From contig JAJGOT010000449.1 in the NCBI GenBank assembly GCA_022457155.1, positions 110,001 to 174,000 of the forward strand: a DNA stretch of 64,000 nt. The letters are read 5' to 3'. The DNA is from Cladopsammia gracilis. Its lineage: Eukaryota; Cnidaria; Anthozoa; Scleractinia; Dendrophylliidae. Below the pieces are notes generated by a model. That model searched no databases. It was not told where the DNA came from and was given only the letters and a program-made list of their open reading frames with translations. Of this stretch, positions 10,851-22,195 are shown piece by piece (the first letter of the stretch is position 1; every line of letters begins with the position of its first letter). A program made the position numbers and the translations under genes.

Positions 10851-11309
10851 AACGGCTGGGATTGGCTTTGTGAGACTATTATTCTCTGACAGCTGAAATG
10901 GGAAACCGCCGTCTTGATGCAATCCCAAAGCGTCTTTCACGGCTTGAGTCCAATCCTCGCGATATATTTCTAAAGCGTCCGCCCATGAACCTGCGCTCTT
11001 TGGGAAAAACACTTTACCAGTGGCTTTGCGTTTGTCATCAAAATTAACTTCTACTTTGAGCCTGGACACATTAGCGTTTGGGAAACGCTTTTTGAAGTAT
11101 GAGATCGCTTTGGCCTTGGCAGCCTTTGAGAGTCTTGCTGCTTCAGCCGATCTCATCCAATCCATATCATAATCTACTGCGAGCTGTTTTCTCTTTACAT
11201 ATGTATTATGAGAGACGTCATTTGGAGTAAAAGATGGTGGTGGTGGGTCATAGTCGTGACCTCCAATTTCTAGACCAGGATTTAAACGAGGATAACCGAC
11301 AGACATCAT
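10850..11309 (-). CDS. Mobile-element ORF of unknown function, chimeric 3' end
   Basis: ATG-initiated ORF (MMSVGYPRLNPGLE...) that reads through to 10557. About the first 150 residues have nothing to do with the gypsy integrase into which the frame then runs. They contain a Pro-rich patch (DPPPPSFTP), an Ala/Lys-rich helix (EAARLSKAAKAKAISYFKK) and an alternating strand segment (RLKVEVNFDDKRKATGKVFF). I do not recognise a function. It diverges from the plus-strand genes starting near 11.35 kb, sharing about 50 bp of TATATAAATATAT promoter-like DNA, so the two belong to one mobile unit that the gypsy fragment has broken. The exact junction, given as about 10850, is an estimate. Confidence 0.45.
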
Positions 11310-11350
11310 TGTGTATATAAATATATTTTTTAGAATTCTTTTTATATAAC

Positions 11351-12092
11351 TTGGTTGTGCTTACTATTGTAGAGCCCTCTAATGGACACACGCTCTACTT
11401 TGATCAGCCGATCCCAAAACCGAACTACATCCGCCTGCTTTCGTGCTCACTTTACAATTCGTGGCGCAATTTGAAGCAAAAAAAAACCGAAATATCAGTC
11501 AAAAAACTGGCACGAAGGACAAACCAACTATCGTGGTTATTGAGCCTAGTTATTACACTCCTAAGTGCCTAGCGACGACAAGAAGTGAGAAATTCGCAGG
11601 ACAGAATGTGGAATTTCTTGTAAACGCATATACAGGTCAGGGGGCAATGGTGTTTTGAACCCAAAAAGTAAAAATCTAATAGGTTTGACCAATAATATGG
11701 GATTTTTATTTGACATAGACAGCCAAATATTCCCTCATATGGTTGTCAAAAAATTCAATTCACCTAGCACATACTTTATTTACTGCGACCTGGTCGACAA
11801 AGAGCAAAACCTGCTCAACGGAAAACCCTCAAGCGTCTTAGCCAGATGTGACATCATCAAAGGAGGACCATTTGAGAAAGTTAACTACCAAACGTCTCCA
11901 CAACATGTCTTGCGCGACACTCCAACAGGCGAATACTTAAATAGCCTGTCAATCTCTGTTCGCGATGAGAAGGGGGAGCTCTTTGATTTCGGTAACTTTC
12001 CGCTTGAATTTAAGGTGGACATAGATTACAAATTTTCTATATATATACAAAGCCATGGCTTCATCAAACGTGCTGCCGCCATCAGCTTCTGA
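11351..12092 (+). pseudogene. Mobile-element structural-type protein, frameshifted
   Basis: Three overlapping frames carry one continuous signal: PSNGHTLYFDQPIPKPNYIR at the start, a middle part with PTIVVIEPSYYT, and a clean last part from about 11655 with VLRDTPTGEYLNSLSISVRD and FGNFPLEFKVDI. At least two frameshifts break it, one in an A-run near 11480 and one near 11650. The alternation of short beta strands suggests a jelly-roll-like structural protein; that is inference. I recall this protein next to the helical protein downstream in other cnidarian mobile elements. It is a dead copy. Confidence 0.5.
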
Positions 12093-12761
12093 ATACAGCA
12101 ACACTGAAAACCTCTAGCCATATTTACCAGCGCCAGCCGCTGATGACTTTCGTCTCAAAAAAATCTCCGACGTGCAGAAAGAATTGGAGAACGAGGCTGA
12201 TCACTACCGCCGAGTAGCAAAATATATAAAAAAGGCTTTTACCATTGTACACGGCTCTGTTATCGGCCTGGGCTCTTTAACTGTTTTGTTTTTTTTTTTT
12301 TTTTGGCTGGAATAGCAATAGCAGTCTCTGGTATTGGTGCTTTCGCTGCCATACCTATTGGAGGTGTCGCTGCTTTTACCGGCATTTCATCTACTGATTT
12401 GACTGCACTCAGCAAAAAGCTTCAAACCAAGCTAACGAAACATGAGCAGATTTATACGCTCGCTATTACCAAACACAACGCTGTTTGTGATTTGGTTTCA
12501 ATGGCCCTCAATGACAATAAAATCACACATGGCGAGTTTAACCACATAATTTGCGAACTACAGAAATATCATGAGCTAAAAGCCTCTATTCGCTCTGGCA
12601 ATTGCAAACAATCAGACCAGCCGCAGCAGCCTGATGTGGAGAAAATAAAAAGCCAACTTAGGAAAGAGATAAAACAGGAGTTCCAAAAAACGCTGGCAAA
12701 CCTGGGAGCAGAATCCAAGTTAAATTTAAAAAACTTAACTCAGGATTCTCGCTTTATCTAA
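12055..12761 (+). pseudogene. Membrane-hairpin protein with helical tail, broken
   Basis: The frame opens at ATG 12055, overlapping the end of the previous gene, and begins with a Pro-rich head (VLPPSASEYS). It is then broken by a TAG shortly after and by a frameshift in the T-run near 12287-12303. Downstream of the run the frame is intact to 12761. The order of parts is: a helix with EADHYRRVAKYIKKAF; a hydrophobic hairpin on either side of the T-run (HGSVIGLGSLTVL, then IAIAVSGIGAFAAIPIGGVAA); KLTKHEQIYTLAITKHNAV; and a charged, coiled-coil-like end. A paired membrane helix followed by a cytosolic helix resembles SLATT-type proteins in outline only. Function unknown. Confidence 0.5.
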
Positions 12762-12769
12762 CAAAAGAA

Positions 12770-13850
12770 CGTCAAGTGTGTGGCGCAACGTGACGTTCAT
12801 GTGGTATGTAGCTTCTCGTTTTCAAGAAACAGATTCCAGACCCTATCACTTTCCTCGCATATTTTTGTATATCGTACTACTCTTCCGTAAAATCTAGGGT
12901 TTCCTTCAATTAAATCACGCGCTTGGCATGATTTGGGAAGGATTAGATCTAGTATCATGATTTTCGGTAGTAACTACTCCATACTTAGCTTTTTCTGGGT
13001 GGCGATAGGCGCTGTAAGGAGCTTTAAACGTCGATGGCTCCTTCTAGATTGTCTCTTGTGTCTATCTGGCTCTAAACAGCTCTTTGATTTTCTTTCTAGT
13101 TGATATCTACAAGTTAGCGGCCTTGGGTTTGGCTTGTAGAAAAGAACTAGTGACGCCTATTCCATCAACAGGCTTGCCTGAAAGCTCTCATTGGGGGCAA
13201 ACAAATTCTGATAGGATATCGTCAAAGCACATTGCCACTTTGCAGTCAGAGCAAATATCAAACTTATAGTCCTAGTACTTGTTCTTTTGGCGGTTATGAG
13301 CTTGTAATATGATATCATAAGTCTATGCGCCGCTCAATCTTCATGATTGCCGAATTGAGCTCTGCACGCTGTGCCAACATACAGCCAATACGTAACTCGG
13401 CCGCCTTGACTGCCAACTTAAGCTCTGTACAGGTCTCACACTTGTAAAGACAGTTGCTCATCTTATTTATAGGATATGTATTTTTTTCAATATGCGCGTA
13501 TCAGCTTCGTCTTACAGTAGGGTAGTCTTTTCGTGATAGGCCAATCAAAAAAAATGCGGAACGTTGTTTCGCAATAACTGAGAGGAAAGGCTTGTAAACC
13601 TTAATCTACAAGAAGCTTCAAGATAGCTTCTTGTTATATGCCGTTTATTTACTTTTCTATCTCTGGTGTGTTAATAAACCAGATTCCTTTACTGTGTTGA
13701 CCAGGAATGTCTTCAAGTGACAATCCTGACATCACAGCCGAGATAAGCTTATCAAGCTGCTGCTTTGTCAAAGCATGCGTTTATCATAAAGAGGATCAAA
13801 TCCTTTAAGAGCATGTTGCGATAATCTTTTGGGACCCTGTTATGTTGAAC
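12770..13850 (-). pseudogene. Minus-strand coding remnants of the same mobile unit
   Basis: At least three short coding relics run on the minus strand. A 48-codon ATG ORF (13315-13461) begins with MSNCLYKCETC, a C-x(3)-C-x(2)-C cluster. Next to it a frame near 13188-13262 reads CSDCKVAMC and then FVCP, a zinc-ribbon-like set of cysteines. A frame at about 13649-13840 reads TKQQLDKLISAVMSGLSLED and GIWFINTPEIEK, with a frameshift near 13780. None can be assigned a function. They lie between the plus-strand membrane protein and the next LINE fragment, so they are probably the other arm of the multi-gene element. Confidence 0.35.
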
Positions 13851-13904
13851 ATGCGTGGCGATCTTCTGTGACGTCCATGGTGTATATACTACTACTACTA
13901 TTAC

Positions 13905-14223
13905 TCAGCCGGCTGCAAGGCAGTCGGCCACGATCCTACTCCACTGTTTCCTATCCTGCGCCATCCGTCTGATTTCCTCTGGTAGTGGTGGGTGCTCGTT
14001 GTTTATGACCTTGGCAATATACTGGTGGAACATTGTTTTTGGCCTGCCAGATTTTCGCTTTCCATGCCGAGGTTGGTAGAAGGCATATTTGTTAATAGGC
14101 TCGTCGGATGGTTTTCTCAAGATGTGACCCAGACATTTCAACTGACGGCGATGGATTTCTAGGATCAGAGGCTTCTGCTTGATCTGTTTTAGTATGTCTT
14201 CGTTCCGGATGGGTAATAGTCTT
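13905..14223 (-). pseudogene. LINE ORF2 C-terminal fragment
   Basis: The minus-strand frame begins in RLLPIRNEDIL and reads RRQLKCLGHILRKP, then GKRKSGRPKTMFHQYIAKV and AQDRKQWSRIVADC, ending in a TGA at 13905. The order (K-x-L-G-H-[IV]-L-R, then G-x-R-x-x-GRP, then a D-R-x-x-W end) is the usual C terminus of RTE/CR1-like LINE reverse transcriptases. A TAG-trinucleotide run follows the stop on the minus strand, as expected for a LINE 3' end. The copy is 5'-truncated. Confidence 0.8.
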
Positions 14224-14265
14224 GTCTGGTTTTATTACATTTTTCAGCGTTCAGCAGCCTGTTCC

Positions 14266-14535
14266 TCAACGGTCAGTTAAAAGAAGGTTAACTATTTGTT
14301 GAGAGGTTATTTGTTCCGCAATTTTTACCTCGTTAGCTGTTGTTTCGTAAGGAGTTAAACGCTCTCTGGGGTAGTCAAGACTTTGTTGATCTGTAAGGAA
14401 TAGGTGTAAACCAGGCTTAACTCGTTTTCGTAATTTTTTTAACACTTTGTGTAACAAATCCTTAATAATTTTCTTCCACGCCCCATCGCGATATATAATG
14501 GGGTATGTAGAATGTTCAATAGGGAATAACCCCAC
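14266..14535 (-). other. Unassigned 89-codon ORF
   Basis: Open minus-strand frame with a Lys-rich segment (WKKIIKDLLHKVLKKLRKRVK) and no ATG context or family signature that I recognise. It lies between a LINE fragment and a foldback, so it is probably repeat-derived. Confidence 0.2.
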
Positions 14536-14642
14536 TCAGTGTGGTGGGTGATCCGGCCCCACTCTATAAAATAGGTATTTTTAGCTTTGTGAAATTGCAC
14601 GATCAGCTCAGTTAGTGATCCTGCCTTACACCTTTAGTGTAT

Positions 14643-14835
14643 AGTATAGGGACAGGGTGCATCCGGCCCCACCCTCGAAATTACCCCACGGAGCCTTCCT
14701 GAAACACTTGCCATCCCTCCCCCAAGCGAACGAGTGGGCCGAGTGAGCTTGGGGGCAGGGGTGGCAAGTGTTCCAGGAAGGCTCCGTGGGGTAATTTCGC
14801 GGGTGGGCCGGGCCGGATCACCCTGTCCCTATACT
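14643..14835. mobile_element. Foldback MITE, 193 bp, GC-rich
   Basis: Arms of about 85 bp are near-perfect reverse complements. They start AGTATAGGGACAGGG and include ACCCCACGGAGCCTTCCTG. The loop is short (AAGCGAACGAGTGGGCC...). It is much more GC-rich than its surroundings, with an unrelated partial arm (GATCCGGCCCCACTC) at 14551, so a second copy may be adjacent. Confidence 0.8.
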
Positions 14836-14867
14836 GCTCTTCCAGTCTACGAATATAGAACCCTGAA

Positions 14868-17040
14868 GAATCGAATTCAGTAAATGAATGTTTTATCTAT
14901 AAACACAGCTCTATTGCCCCGAATAAGATTATTGAATACAAAACAAAAGGCGCTATTATCAGGAGTAGGACACGCTGGCACGATGAAGGTGAAAAGAACA
15001 CCAAGTACTTCTTAAACTTATTCAAACGGCAATACTCTAAAAAACATATCACAACAATCAAATGTAATGGCGGAGGAGAAATTACTGATCCCAATGAAAT
15101 ATTGAATGCACAGAAATCATTTTATTCAACCTTACATACTGCTCCCCCTTGTAGTGCAACGGAAGACATATTTCAAGAATTCTTTGAAAACACCAATTTG
15201 TCAAAACTCGATCAAATTGAACAAGATAAGTTAGAACGTCTTCTCCTCAAATAGGAATGTTACACTATTCTGAAACAATGTGCGAAAGGGAAGTGTCCAG
15301 GAAGCGATGGCCTGTCTGTTGAGTTTTATTTTACAAATTTGGCATCTCATAAGCTAAGAGATGGTCGAAAGTTTTAATTATGCTCTTCTGCGAGGCCAAA
15401 TGAATATAACTCAGAGGCAAGGAATCATTAAAGTAATACCGAAAAAGAAAAAAAATACAAATTCTATCTTGAGAATTGGAGAACCCTTTCCTTGCTAAAT
15501 GTGGATTACATGATTGCTACTAAAACTATTGCTTACAGAATGGCTAAAATTCCTAAATTAATTAATGAGGACCAGACAGGCTATGTTAAGGGACGGTATA
15601 TTGGACAAAATGTCAGACTTATTCTCGACCTTATGAAAGTACAGGGACTTTACAAATGTTTAATTTTGGGCCTCTGATTCAAAGTTGGATAAAGGCCTTT
15701 TTATAACAACTGCTAAGACAAAATGTCAGACTTATTCTCGACCTTATGAAAGTACAGGGACTTTACAAATGTTTAATTTTGGGCCTCTGATTCAAAGTTG
15801 GATAAAGGCCTTTTTATAACAACTGCTCCGGTGCGCTCTTTGTTTTGTGCGCAGAAATACTAGGGAATGCTATCAGACAAGATATGAGTATTTGTGGAAT
15901 ACAGAGTTTTGATAACGAATTTAAAGTGTCTCCGCCTTTGTGACAAACTTGCAATCTGCGGAAAACTTGTTTAAATTATTGCACAACTTTCAGAAGTGCT
16001 GGCCTCGAAGTGAACCTTAGTAAAACTGAAGGAATGTGGTTAGGCGATAACCTATCAAACGAGACAAAACATTTTGGAATTGCGTGGCCTTCTGCACCCG
16101 TCTTTGCGCTTGGGATCCATTTTTCAAATAATGATACTGTTTCCTTTAAGAAAAACTTTGATCAAAGGCTTACGTCAATGCAAACCTTATTAAATTTATG
16201 GTATCCAAGGAATCTAACGTTATACGGCCGCATAACCATTTTGAAAAGTCTTGCACTGTCCAAACTGGTATGCTTTCATTTGCTCTAATATTTACTAACA
16301 GAGTAATAATTCTCTCAAAGTAACGTGGATCAAACGGTTAAATGATAGCACTGCAGACGCTAGCTGGTGTCATATTCCTTTGGAATATCTAAAACCTGCA
16401 GGCGGTCGTTTTTTAATTTGGGTGCAACTTTGACTTCAAATACCTCGCAAATAATTTACCATTATTCTTTTTATAAGGAAACTCTGGAATCTTGGCAAAC
16501 AATTAACTGTACTATCCCTGAAACGAAAGAGCAAATCCTAAATTTAATAATATGGAATAACAGGTTCATTAGAATCGAAGCTTTCTCTGTCTATTATAAT
16601 CAGTGGCATGAGGCAAGCATTACTAAAATTAATCATATCTTCCAAGATTGCTCTTTCTTAACTTTTTACGACTTTTATTCCAAGTTTCCTATAAAGACGA
16701 ACTTCTTAAGATATCATGGCCTGTGCCATGCAATTCCTAACAAAAGTGGATTAAAAATTTAAGGCGCATAACGTACATGCGCCAGTGGTTTTACAAACAA
16801 ACGATCATGGCGGAATGTCAATAGATACAATTTCTTGCAAGTCAGCTAGCCAAATGTATGTGAAGATGGAATTCGAAACACCTAAAGCTGAAAAAGAATG
16901 AAAATGCTGGCCTTAACGAAGAAACAACTCATCATATCTACAGTATCCCTTTTAAAGTGACACAAGATACTAGTCTTGCTATTTCCCAATTTAAAATCAT
17001 CCATTACATTCTGCCTTCGAACGCTACATTATTCAGGGAT
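14868..17040 (+). pseudogene. Decayed L1/Tx1-like LINE ORF2
   Basis: Plus-strand frames in order recall the L1/Tx1 clade reverse transcriptase: RSRTRWHDEGEKNTKYFLNL; KGKCPGSDGLSVEFY (RT motif 1 region); TGYVKGRYIGQNVRLILDLM; FNFGPLIQSWIKAFYNN; FVLCAEILGNAIR; NLSKTEGMWLGD; RNLTLYGRITILKSLALSKL; and at the end IPFKVTQDTSLAISQFKIIH. The block with the catalytic YADD motif is missing between FYNN and FVLCAEIL or nearby. Several stops and frameshifts are present. A 113-bp segment is tandemly duplicated (15604-15716, 15717-15829). The 3' end is cut by the element at 17047. Confidence 0.85.
15604..15829. repeat. 113-bp tandem duplication inside LINE
   Basis: Two copies of 113 bp, starting GACAAAATGTCAGACTT, are identical as far as I can see by eye. 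One copy is an internal repeat in LINE-coding sequence and contributes to the frame loss. Confidence 0.85.
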
Positions 17041-17046
17041 TTAATT

Positions 17047-17904
17047 ACTCGTGGCGAAGCGCATGGAAATTTATGCACGCATATTTAAGTCTATATCGAC
17101 GACTATATGGCTCTCGGCCATGAAATACATACTGTAAAATCTCTCCGTGTGTGTACTCGAGAAGCAAGATAAAGAACAACTGCGTACAACTGCACACTTT
17201 CAAGACAATTCAAGGCGTTCATGGATGGATAGGACCGTTTGATATTGTGTTCGCCGCTTATTCCTGTGGGATTTTTGCTCTGGCAAGTTCTGTGTTTTAT
17301 ATATTAAACTTGCCATTTGCTAAGCGATCGAGCTCCGGGTCGAGCTTAAGTGTCAGCTACTGAATCTAGTGAATGCAGTGTAGTCTTACTTTTAAACCCG
17401 TGTATACGTGAAAGCATGCTGAACAGGTTATCGGCAAGGGTGTTTAAATAAAATTCACTCTCTCACTCACTCACTCACTCACTCACTCACTCACTCACTC
17501 ACTCACTCACTCGCTCCTTCCATCAGCTGTAAACTTAGTGAGCAAATGCTTTGTTACGAACACATTTCGTAACAGGAATTCAACGTGAATCCAACGATAA
17601 CAATAATTAATTTGATGTAAACGAATATAGACAACAATAAGCTTACAGATGTTTCGCATTTGCAGTTTTTAGTGCAACATTTAAGTTGATCTAAAAGGAT
17701 TTTGCAACCTAAACACGCGTTCTGATGCGTATCTAGCTTGAAATAATAAAATTTAGTTCGTAGGTAGTATGTGCTCTTGGACAGCGCAGTGATTAGGTTT
17801 GTGGATGGTCCGAGTTCGAATCTCCTTTTTTTTTTCTTTTTTTGAACTGGACATTATGAAAGTGATGTACTTTTTTTTTCGTTCGTCAAAAATCCTTACG
17901 TTCA

Positions 17905-18003
<99 letters not shown>

Positions 18004-18189
18004 ACTGTGTCAGTGTGAAAACGTAAGCTTACGGCAATATTGCGTTACGCGTTACGCGTTAGCATTTCTTCTTCTCGGGTTGGCTCTTAGGAGCCTTTGA
18101 TTTGATATAATTTTAAGCTTATGTTTCTCTGTAAAAGCACTCAAATCACTTGGGAATCAATGCTGCAATGAGTTAAAGGCGCCACGAGT
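17047..18189. mobile_element. TIR element copy 2
   Basis: Second full copy of the element at 4806-6441, from ACTCGTGGCG to CGCCACGAGT, without the LINE and MITE insertions. It lacks about 60 bp near the left end that copy 1 has. It carries a long CTCA array (17459-17511), a tRNA-like segment (about 17778-17822, GAGTTCGAATCTCC) and a pure TA array of about 92 bp (17907-18000). The tandem TA tract is absent from copy 1, so it expanded after dispersal. Confidence 0.75.
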
Positions 18190-19492
18190 TCAAGCTGTGT
18201 ACAGCTTCTTGTTATTGTAAGAGAACAGTGCCACCTTTGCACCGAGAAACAAAATATAATTATTGATGCTCGATGAGAAGCGATGGAGAATGACTGAGGG
18301 AGACACGCGTTATTACATTATAGGTAAGAGCACGAGGGAAAAATATGACAGAACTGACTGGGACCTTTGTTTGATAACATCTTACAGAGATTGACTTACA
18401 TTGGACCTTAAAACTGATAGATATATTGTAAATGAGGCGACTATATCAAATCAGGCTTGACCTTGGCATTGAGAAATTACACAAAAACAGGCTTGGACTT
18501 GGGCCTTGAAAGAGTACGGAGAATTAGAAAAATTGTTGTACCCTTGCGATTTGCGTGAAAATAGGCCATACAATTAACAAGAGGACTATGAAATAAAATG
18601 TTACTTGCCAACAGTTAGTGGCTTAGTACAACTGTCTCTGGTCTCTTTAACATCTGTTTATCCAATAATAAACTTGAAGTAAAGTTTATCTAGACGCCGA
18701 ATAAACTAAAGCTATAAGGAAGACTTCTGGCACTAAAAAATATTCCTGACACTAATTAAATGTTCGTGATTTTGTGTCATGATCATCACATTCAGGTCAC
18801 ATAATTTTCGTATTTTGATCACACAGATAAACAATTCCAAGTGGATTAAAATAAATAAAAATAAAAACATAGAAAATGACCTAAATGTTTTATAAGACAA
18901 ATATATTGTTATTTTCTGGGATTCAGGGAATGACGTTATCGTAATAAAACTAAGTTTAATGTTTAATACCGATGTAAGGTCAATGAACTATTCAAATTAG
19001 AACTGCGGATAGAGAATGTAAAGTGAAGAAATGATCCTCACAGTTCAAGTTGTCTAAGAAAAGAAAACGTCGTTTAAAGCGTTCAATTTGCTCTTACTCA
19101 TTTTAATGCTTACCAATTTTCGCAAAATCTTCGCGATATAAGCTATCCCTGTAGCGTTGAGTGTGGGAATACGCGTTTATAAAAAACTGAACAGCCCTTA
19201 TGCATGTTTACGTCAGACTAGCTAATTTCACCCCAAAGCCTCGCTTTCTAAGTGTAAGCCAGTGACAATCTCATCAATGCATTCTCAAAGGAGCAAAGTT
19301 GAAAAGAATACCCACTCAAAAACAACGTGAACTTGTCAAAGGTTTGCAAGGAATGTCGTACAAACGAGGCGTGGTAGTGAATTTTGAGCTGATGACGTCA
19401 TCATGCATAAGGCCTATTGGCTCGAAACAGTGTAATTTTACCCCATTCTCAAACTGAAGCCGTTATAAGAACCCGAGTATTTTTCCACAAAA
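18190..19492. other. Intron sequence, nothing recognised
   Basis: AT-rich stretch upstream (on the gene strand, downstream) of the pore exon. I searched it for the missing TM3 exon of the receptor and did not find it. There is no ORF with a family signature. Confidence 0.35.
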
Positions 19493-19670
19493 GATGGCGT
19501 AGTGGTGAGAGCACTCGCCTGAAAACAATGTGGCAGTGGTTTAAATCCCGTAGGTAACAAAGTATGTGGGTTGAGTTTGTTGTTGGTTTTCGTCGTTGTT
19601 CCAAGGATTTGTTTTTCAGGTACGTACTCGCGCACCGGTTTTCCCTTATCTACAGAAACTAACATTTCCA
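19493..19670 (+). mobile_element. tRNA-derived SINE
   Basis: It starts GATGGCGTAGTGGTGAGAGC, which has an RNA polymerase III A-box shape, and carries a degenerate B-box-like block (GTGGTTTAAATCCCG) about 45 bp downstream. The non-tRNA body follows (TATGTGGGTTGAGTTTGTTG). This head and body are typical of SINEs widespread in cnidarians. The B box is mutated, so transcription is doubtful. A TTTA microsatellite lies downstream at 19741-19764. Confidence 0.75.
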
Positions 19671-19791
19671 AATTCTAATTCGATCCGGAAACAGTGGAAG
19701 TAATTTTAAGAGCCATTCTGTGACCTTCCACTGAAATTCTTATTTATTTATTTATTTATTTATTGTTTATTTGTCAAAACGTTTTTCTAAC

Positions 19792-19886
19792 CCAACTGTT
19801 GTCATGGAAATAAATGACCACCAGAATCCTTCCCATGATCCTTTGATGAATGAACGAGGAAACTGTTCACTGTTCCAGTACGTGTC
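19792..19886 (-). CDS. iGluR-like channel, pore exon
   Basis: Exon of 95 nt. The acceptor is CACCCACAG above 19886 and the donor is TTGG|GTTAGA at 19792. It joins the TM1 exon in phase 0 (...MWAL|DTYWNS) and reads DTYWNSEQFPRSFIKGSWEG, then FWWSFISMTTVG, where it stops two bases into the Gly codon. A re-entrant pore helix with WEGFWW followed by TTVG is that of a potassium-channel-like filter (TTVGYGD), as seen in bacterial and some invertebrate glutamate receptors, and differs from the vertebrate AMPA/NMDA filter. The YGD half should be at the start of the next exon, which I could not find. Confidence 0.85.
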
Positions 19887-21969
19887 CTGTGGGTGAAACA
19901 ATACAAAACAGAAGTAATAATCAACAAATGAATATAGTTTTTACATCGCGGCGCCCAAAAGTGTGGCCACTTTTAAGTAATTCGCATTATTTCGTACCGA
20001 TTATCCAATCAAATGAGAGCGGTTTTAATGAATGCCTATTCTTTCGTTGAGATTATCCAATCAGAAGGCGACGAAATAGTTCCAGCAAACTCAAATAATA
20101 ATGCCACTTTAGGACGCTTTCCAGCTCAACTTTGTCCATAACCATAAATCAAATACAAGATGGCTGCCAAAATGGCCACGAGCATGCGCTGTGCGCGGAA
20201 ATGCGGATATAATATGGCTGCGAAGTATAAAGGAAATAAAGGGAAAACGAAAAAATATTTTGCATCTTGTAGCATGACTGCTAGAAACTCAACGTTCCCC
20301 AGCATAAACTAGATAGAGTCAAGTTCGAGCCGTATTTCAATCGAAAGAAAAGTGAGAAAAAACTGGTTTTAGACGGTGCCTTGTAATCCCAATAACCTCA
20401 TAAAATAGTCACTTATTTTTTCCTCACAATATCTCTTAAAATAGGTCTTACCTTCATGATTCCTTAACGGCCCATCGTCACTTACCGTGATTCATTGCCG
20501 GCGTTCTAGAATTTCTGGGGCCACGAAAATCAGTTTTGTGTCGGGAAAGTTTGATTCCTAAAAAAATCCGTTTACATCGGGGAATCTGTATTGTCTATTT
20601 ACTTTAAGACCATTATTTCTTTCAAATATTTAGTTCATATTCAAGGCATTGCATCTTGTTTTTGTATGTTTTCTTTTATTTTCCATCGTTACTGATACGT
20701 TTTCTAAGCAACGCCGCCGAAGTTTCGAGGCCGGCTGTCGAGAAACAAGAACCTTCAGAAGGTTTGGCTCAGAAAATTCGGTCGTCCGTGGAAAGGAAAT
20801 AGTTAAGATTTATCTTCAAATCTTTTCATTGTATTTTTTTAGTACATTCGTTTTCCAGATACTATGAGTTGACATTTGAATCTTGCCATCGATAACCGTG
20901 ACCGTTCGACCGGAATGAATAATGCTCCCTGGAGATGTAAACAACAGAAAAAGCTCAAACTTCTAGGCTCGCCGGCAGAGTCGTTTTTGCCAGGAACCAT
21001 GTGAAATATTCCATGACAGTTGAAGGAGGATTTCCCCGTCTCTAGCCGTCGATTGTTTTTCGATGCAAACTTCTGAAGCCGATAAAACGTCCGCCGCCAG
21101 CGGAGCTCACTAATTTTGCCTAATGCAAATCAGATACGCCGACAGAACAGCCCACAAAATACAAACACTTCTCGGCTCACTGAAGCTTAAGGTTACGTTT
21201 TGAGGGGCATTCACCTTAAACTAACGGTAAAAATAGCAGGAGGTTTACGTGAAAATGTTTTCGGTGCGAACTTTCGAAGCGGAGGAAACGTCCTCGGCGT
21301 CTGGAGTTGCCTGGAGCTACACTAACGCGGGTTGAGCGGCCTCAGACAAAATGCAAGACATGTTATACGGGCTTTTGATATCTAACAGGACCGTTTCTTG
21401 GGACTAATAAATTTTATAATTAATGTCGAACGAAATTTCAAACTCAGTGTTCATTTCTTCCTGGAGATGAGAGGCAAAAATTTCACTTGCGACAGATCGC
21501 ATTTATCTGGGTCCAAATCAAAATAAACAATGCGCGGTGCATCACGGTAAGTGTCGATGCAACAACCCATTCCCGTTCCCTTGTATCACGGTGGGGGTAT
21601 AAGTTTGCGTGTGTACATCCAATGGTTAAATAGTCTATGGCGTGCAAGGCTTGTCACAAAGTGTTTCTTCACGGATAGTAGTCATATGGGGCTAGGAGGG
21701 GAATAGTCAAATTTCCCTAACCACGCCCAATAGGGGATTTTGACTACAATTTTTTTTATATAGGGGATTTGCTATAAATTTTTCAATATTTTTTTCATTT
21801 TTTTTTCAATTATTAATCTTTTTTTTAATTTTTTTGTGAATTTTTTTCATTTTTTTAAATTTTTTTTTTAATTTTTTTTTACATTTTTTTTAATGTTTTT
21901 TTTTAACTTAAGTGCGAGACGTTGAATGTGCTTTTTTGTTTTGCACTTCACGCTTGAATGATTTTATAG

Positions 21970-22113
21970 AACCTCCGCAAGAGTATCCGTCCGCAAGAGT
22001 ATCCCCCCGAAAGAGTATTCCCCCCCCCCCGCAAGAGTATCCCCCCCCCCCCCCGCAAGAGTATCCCTCTGCATGAGTATCCCCCTGCATGAATATCCCT
22101 CCGCAAGAGTATC
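21970..22113. repeat. Tandem array of CCGCAAGAGTATCCCC units
   Basis: About nine imperfect units of 15-22 bp. The constant part is CCGCAAGAGTATCC and the variable part is a C-run of 2 to 14. It lies between a T-rich tract (21740-21905) and the first gene of the integrase-bearing element, so it may be a regulatory or subterminal repeat of that element. There are no CRISPR-style spacers. Confidence 0.8.
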
Positions 22114-22195
22114 TCCCGACATTCCATTCTATCATTATAAAAGCAGATGTTCTTGTTCAGGCTTGCCATCCTTCGAAGAGCAGAAAGAGAAGAAA

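Noticed and set aside
19493..19560. A functional tRNA gene
   Set aside because: The head is tRNA-like, but the B box is degenerate, the cloverleaf is not complete and a typical SINE body follows.
21970..22113. A CRISPR array
   Set aside because: The units are direct neighbours with only variable C-runs between them, no unique spacers and no cas genes; the DNA is animal.
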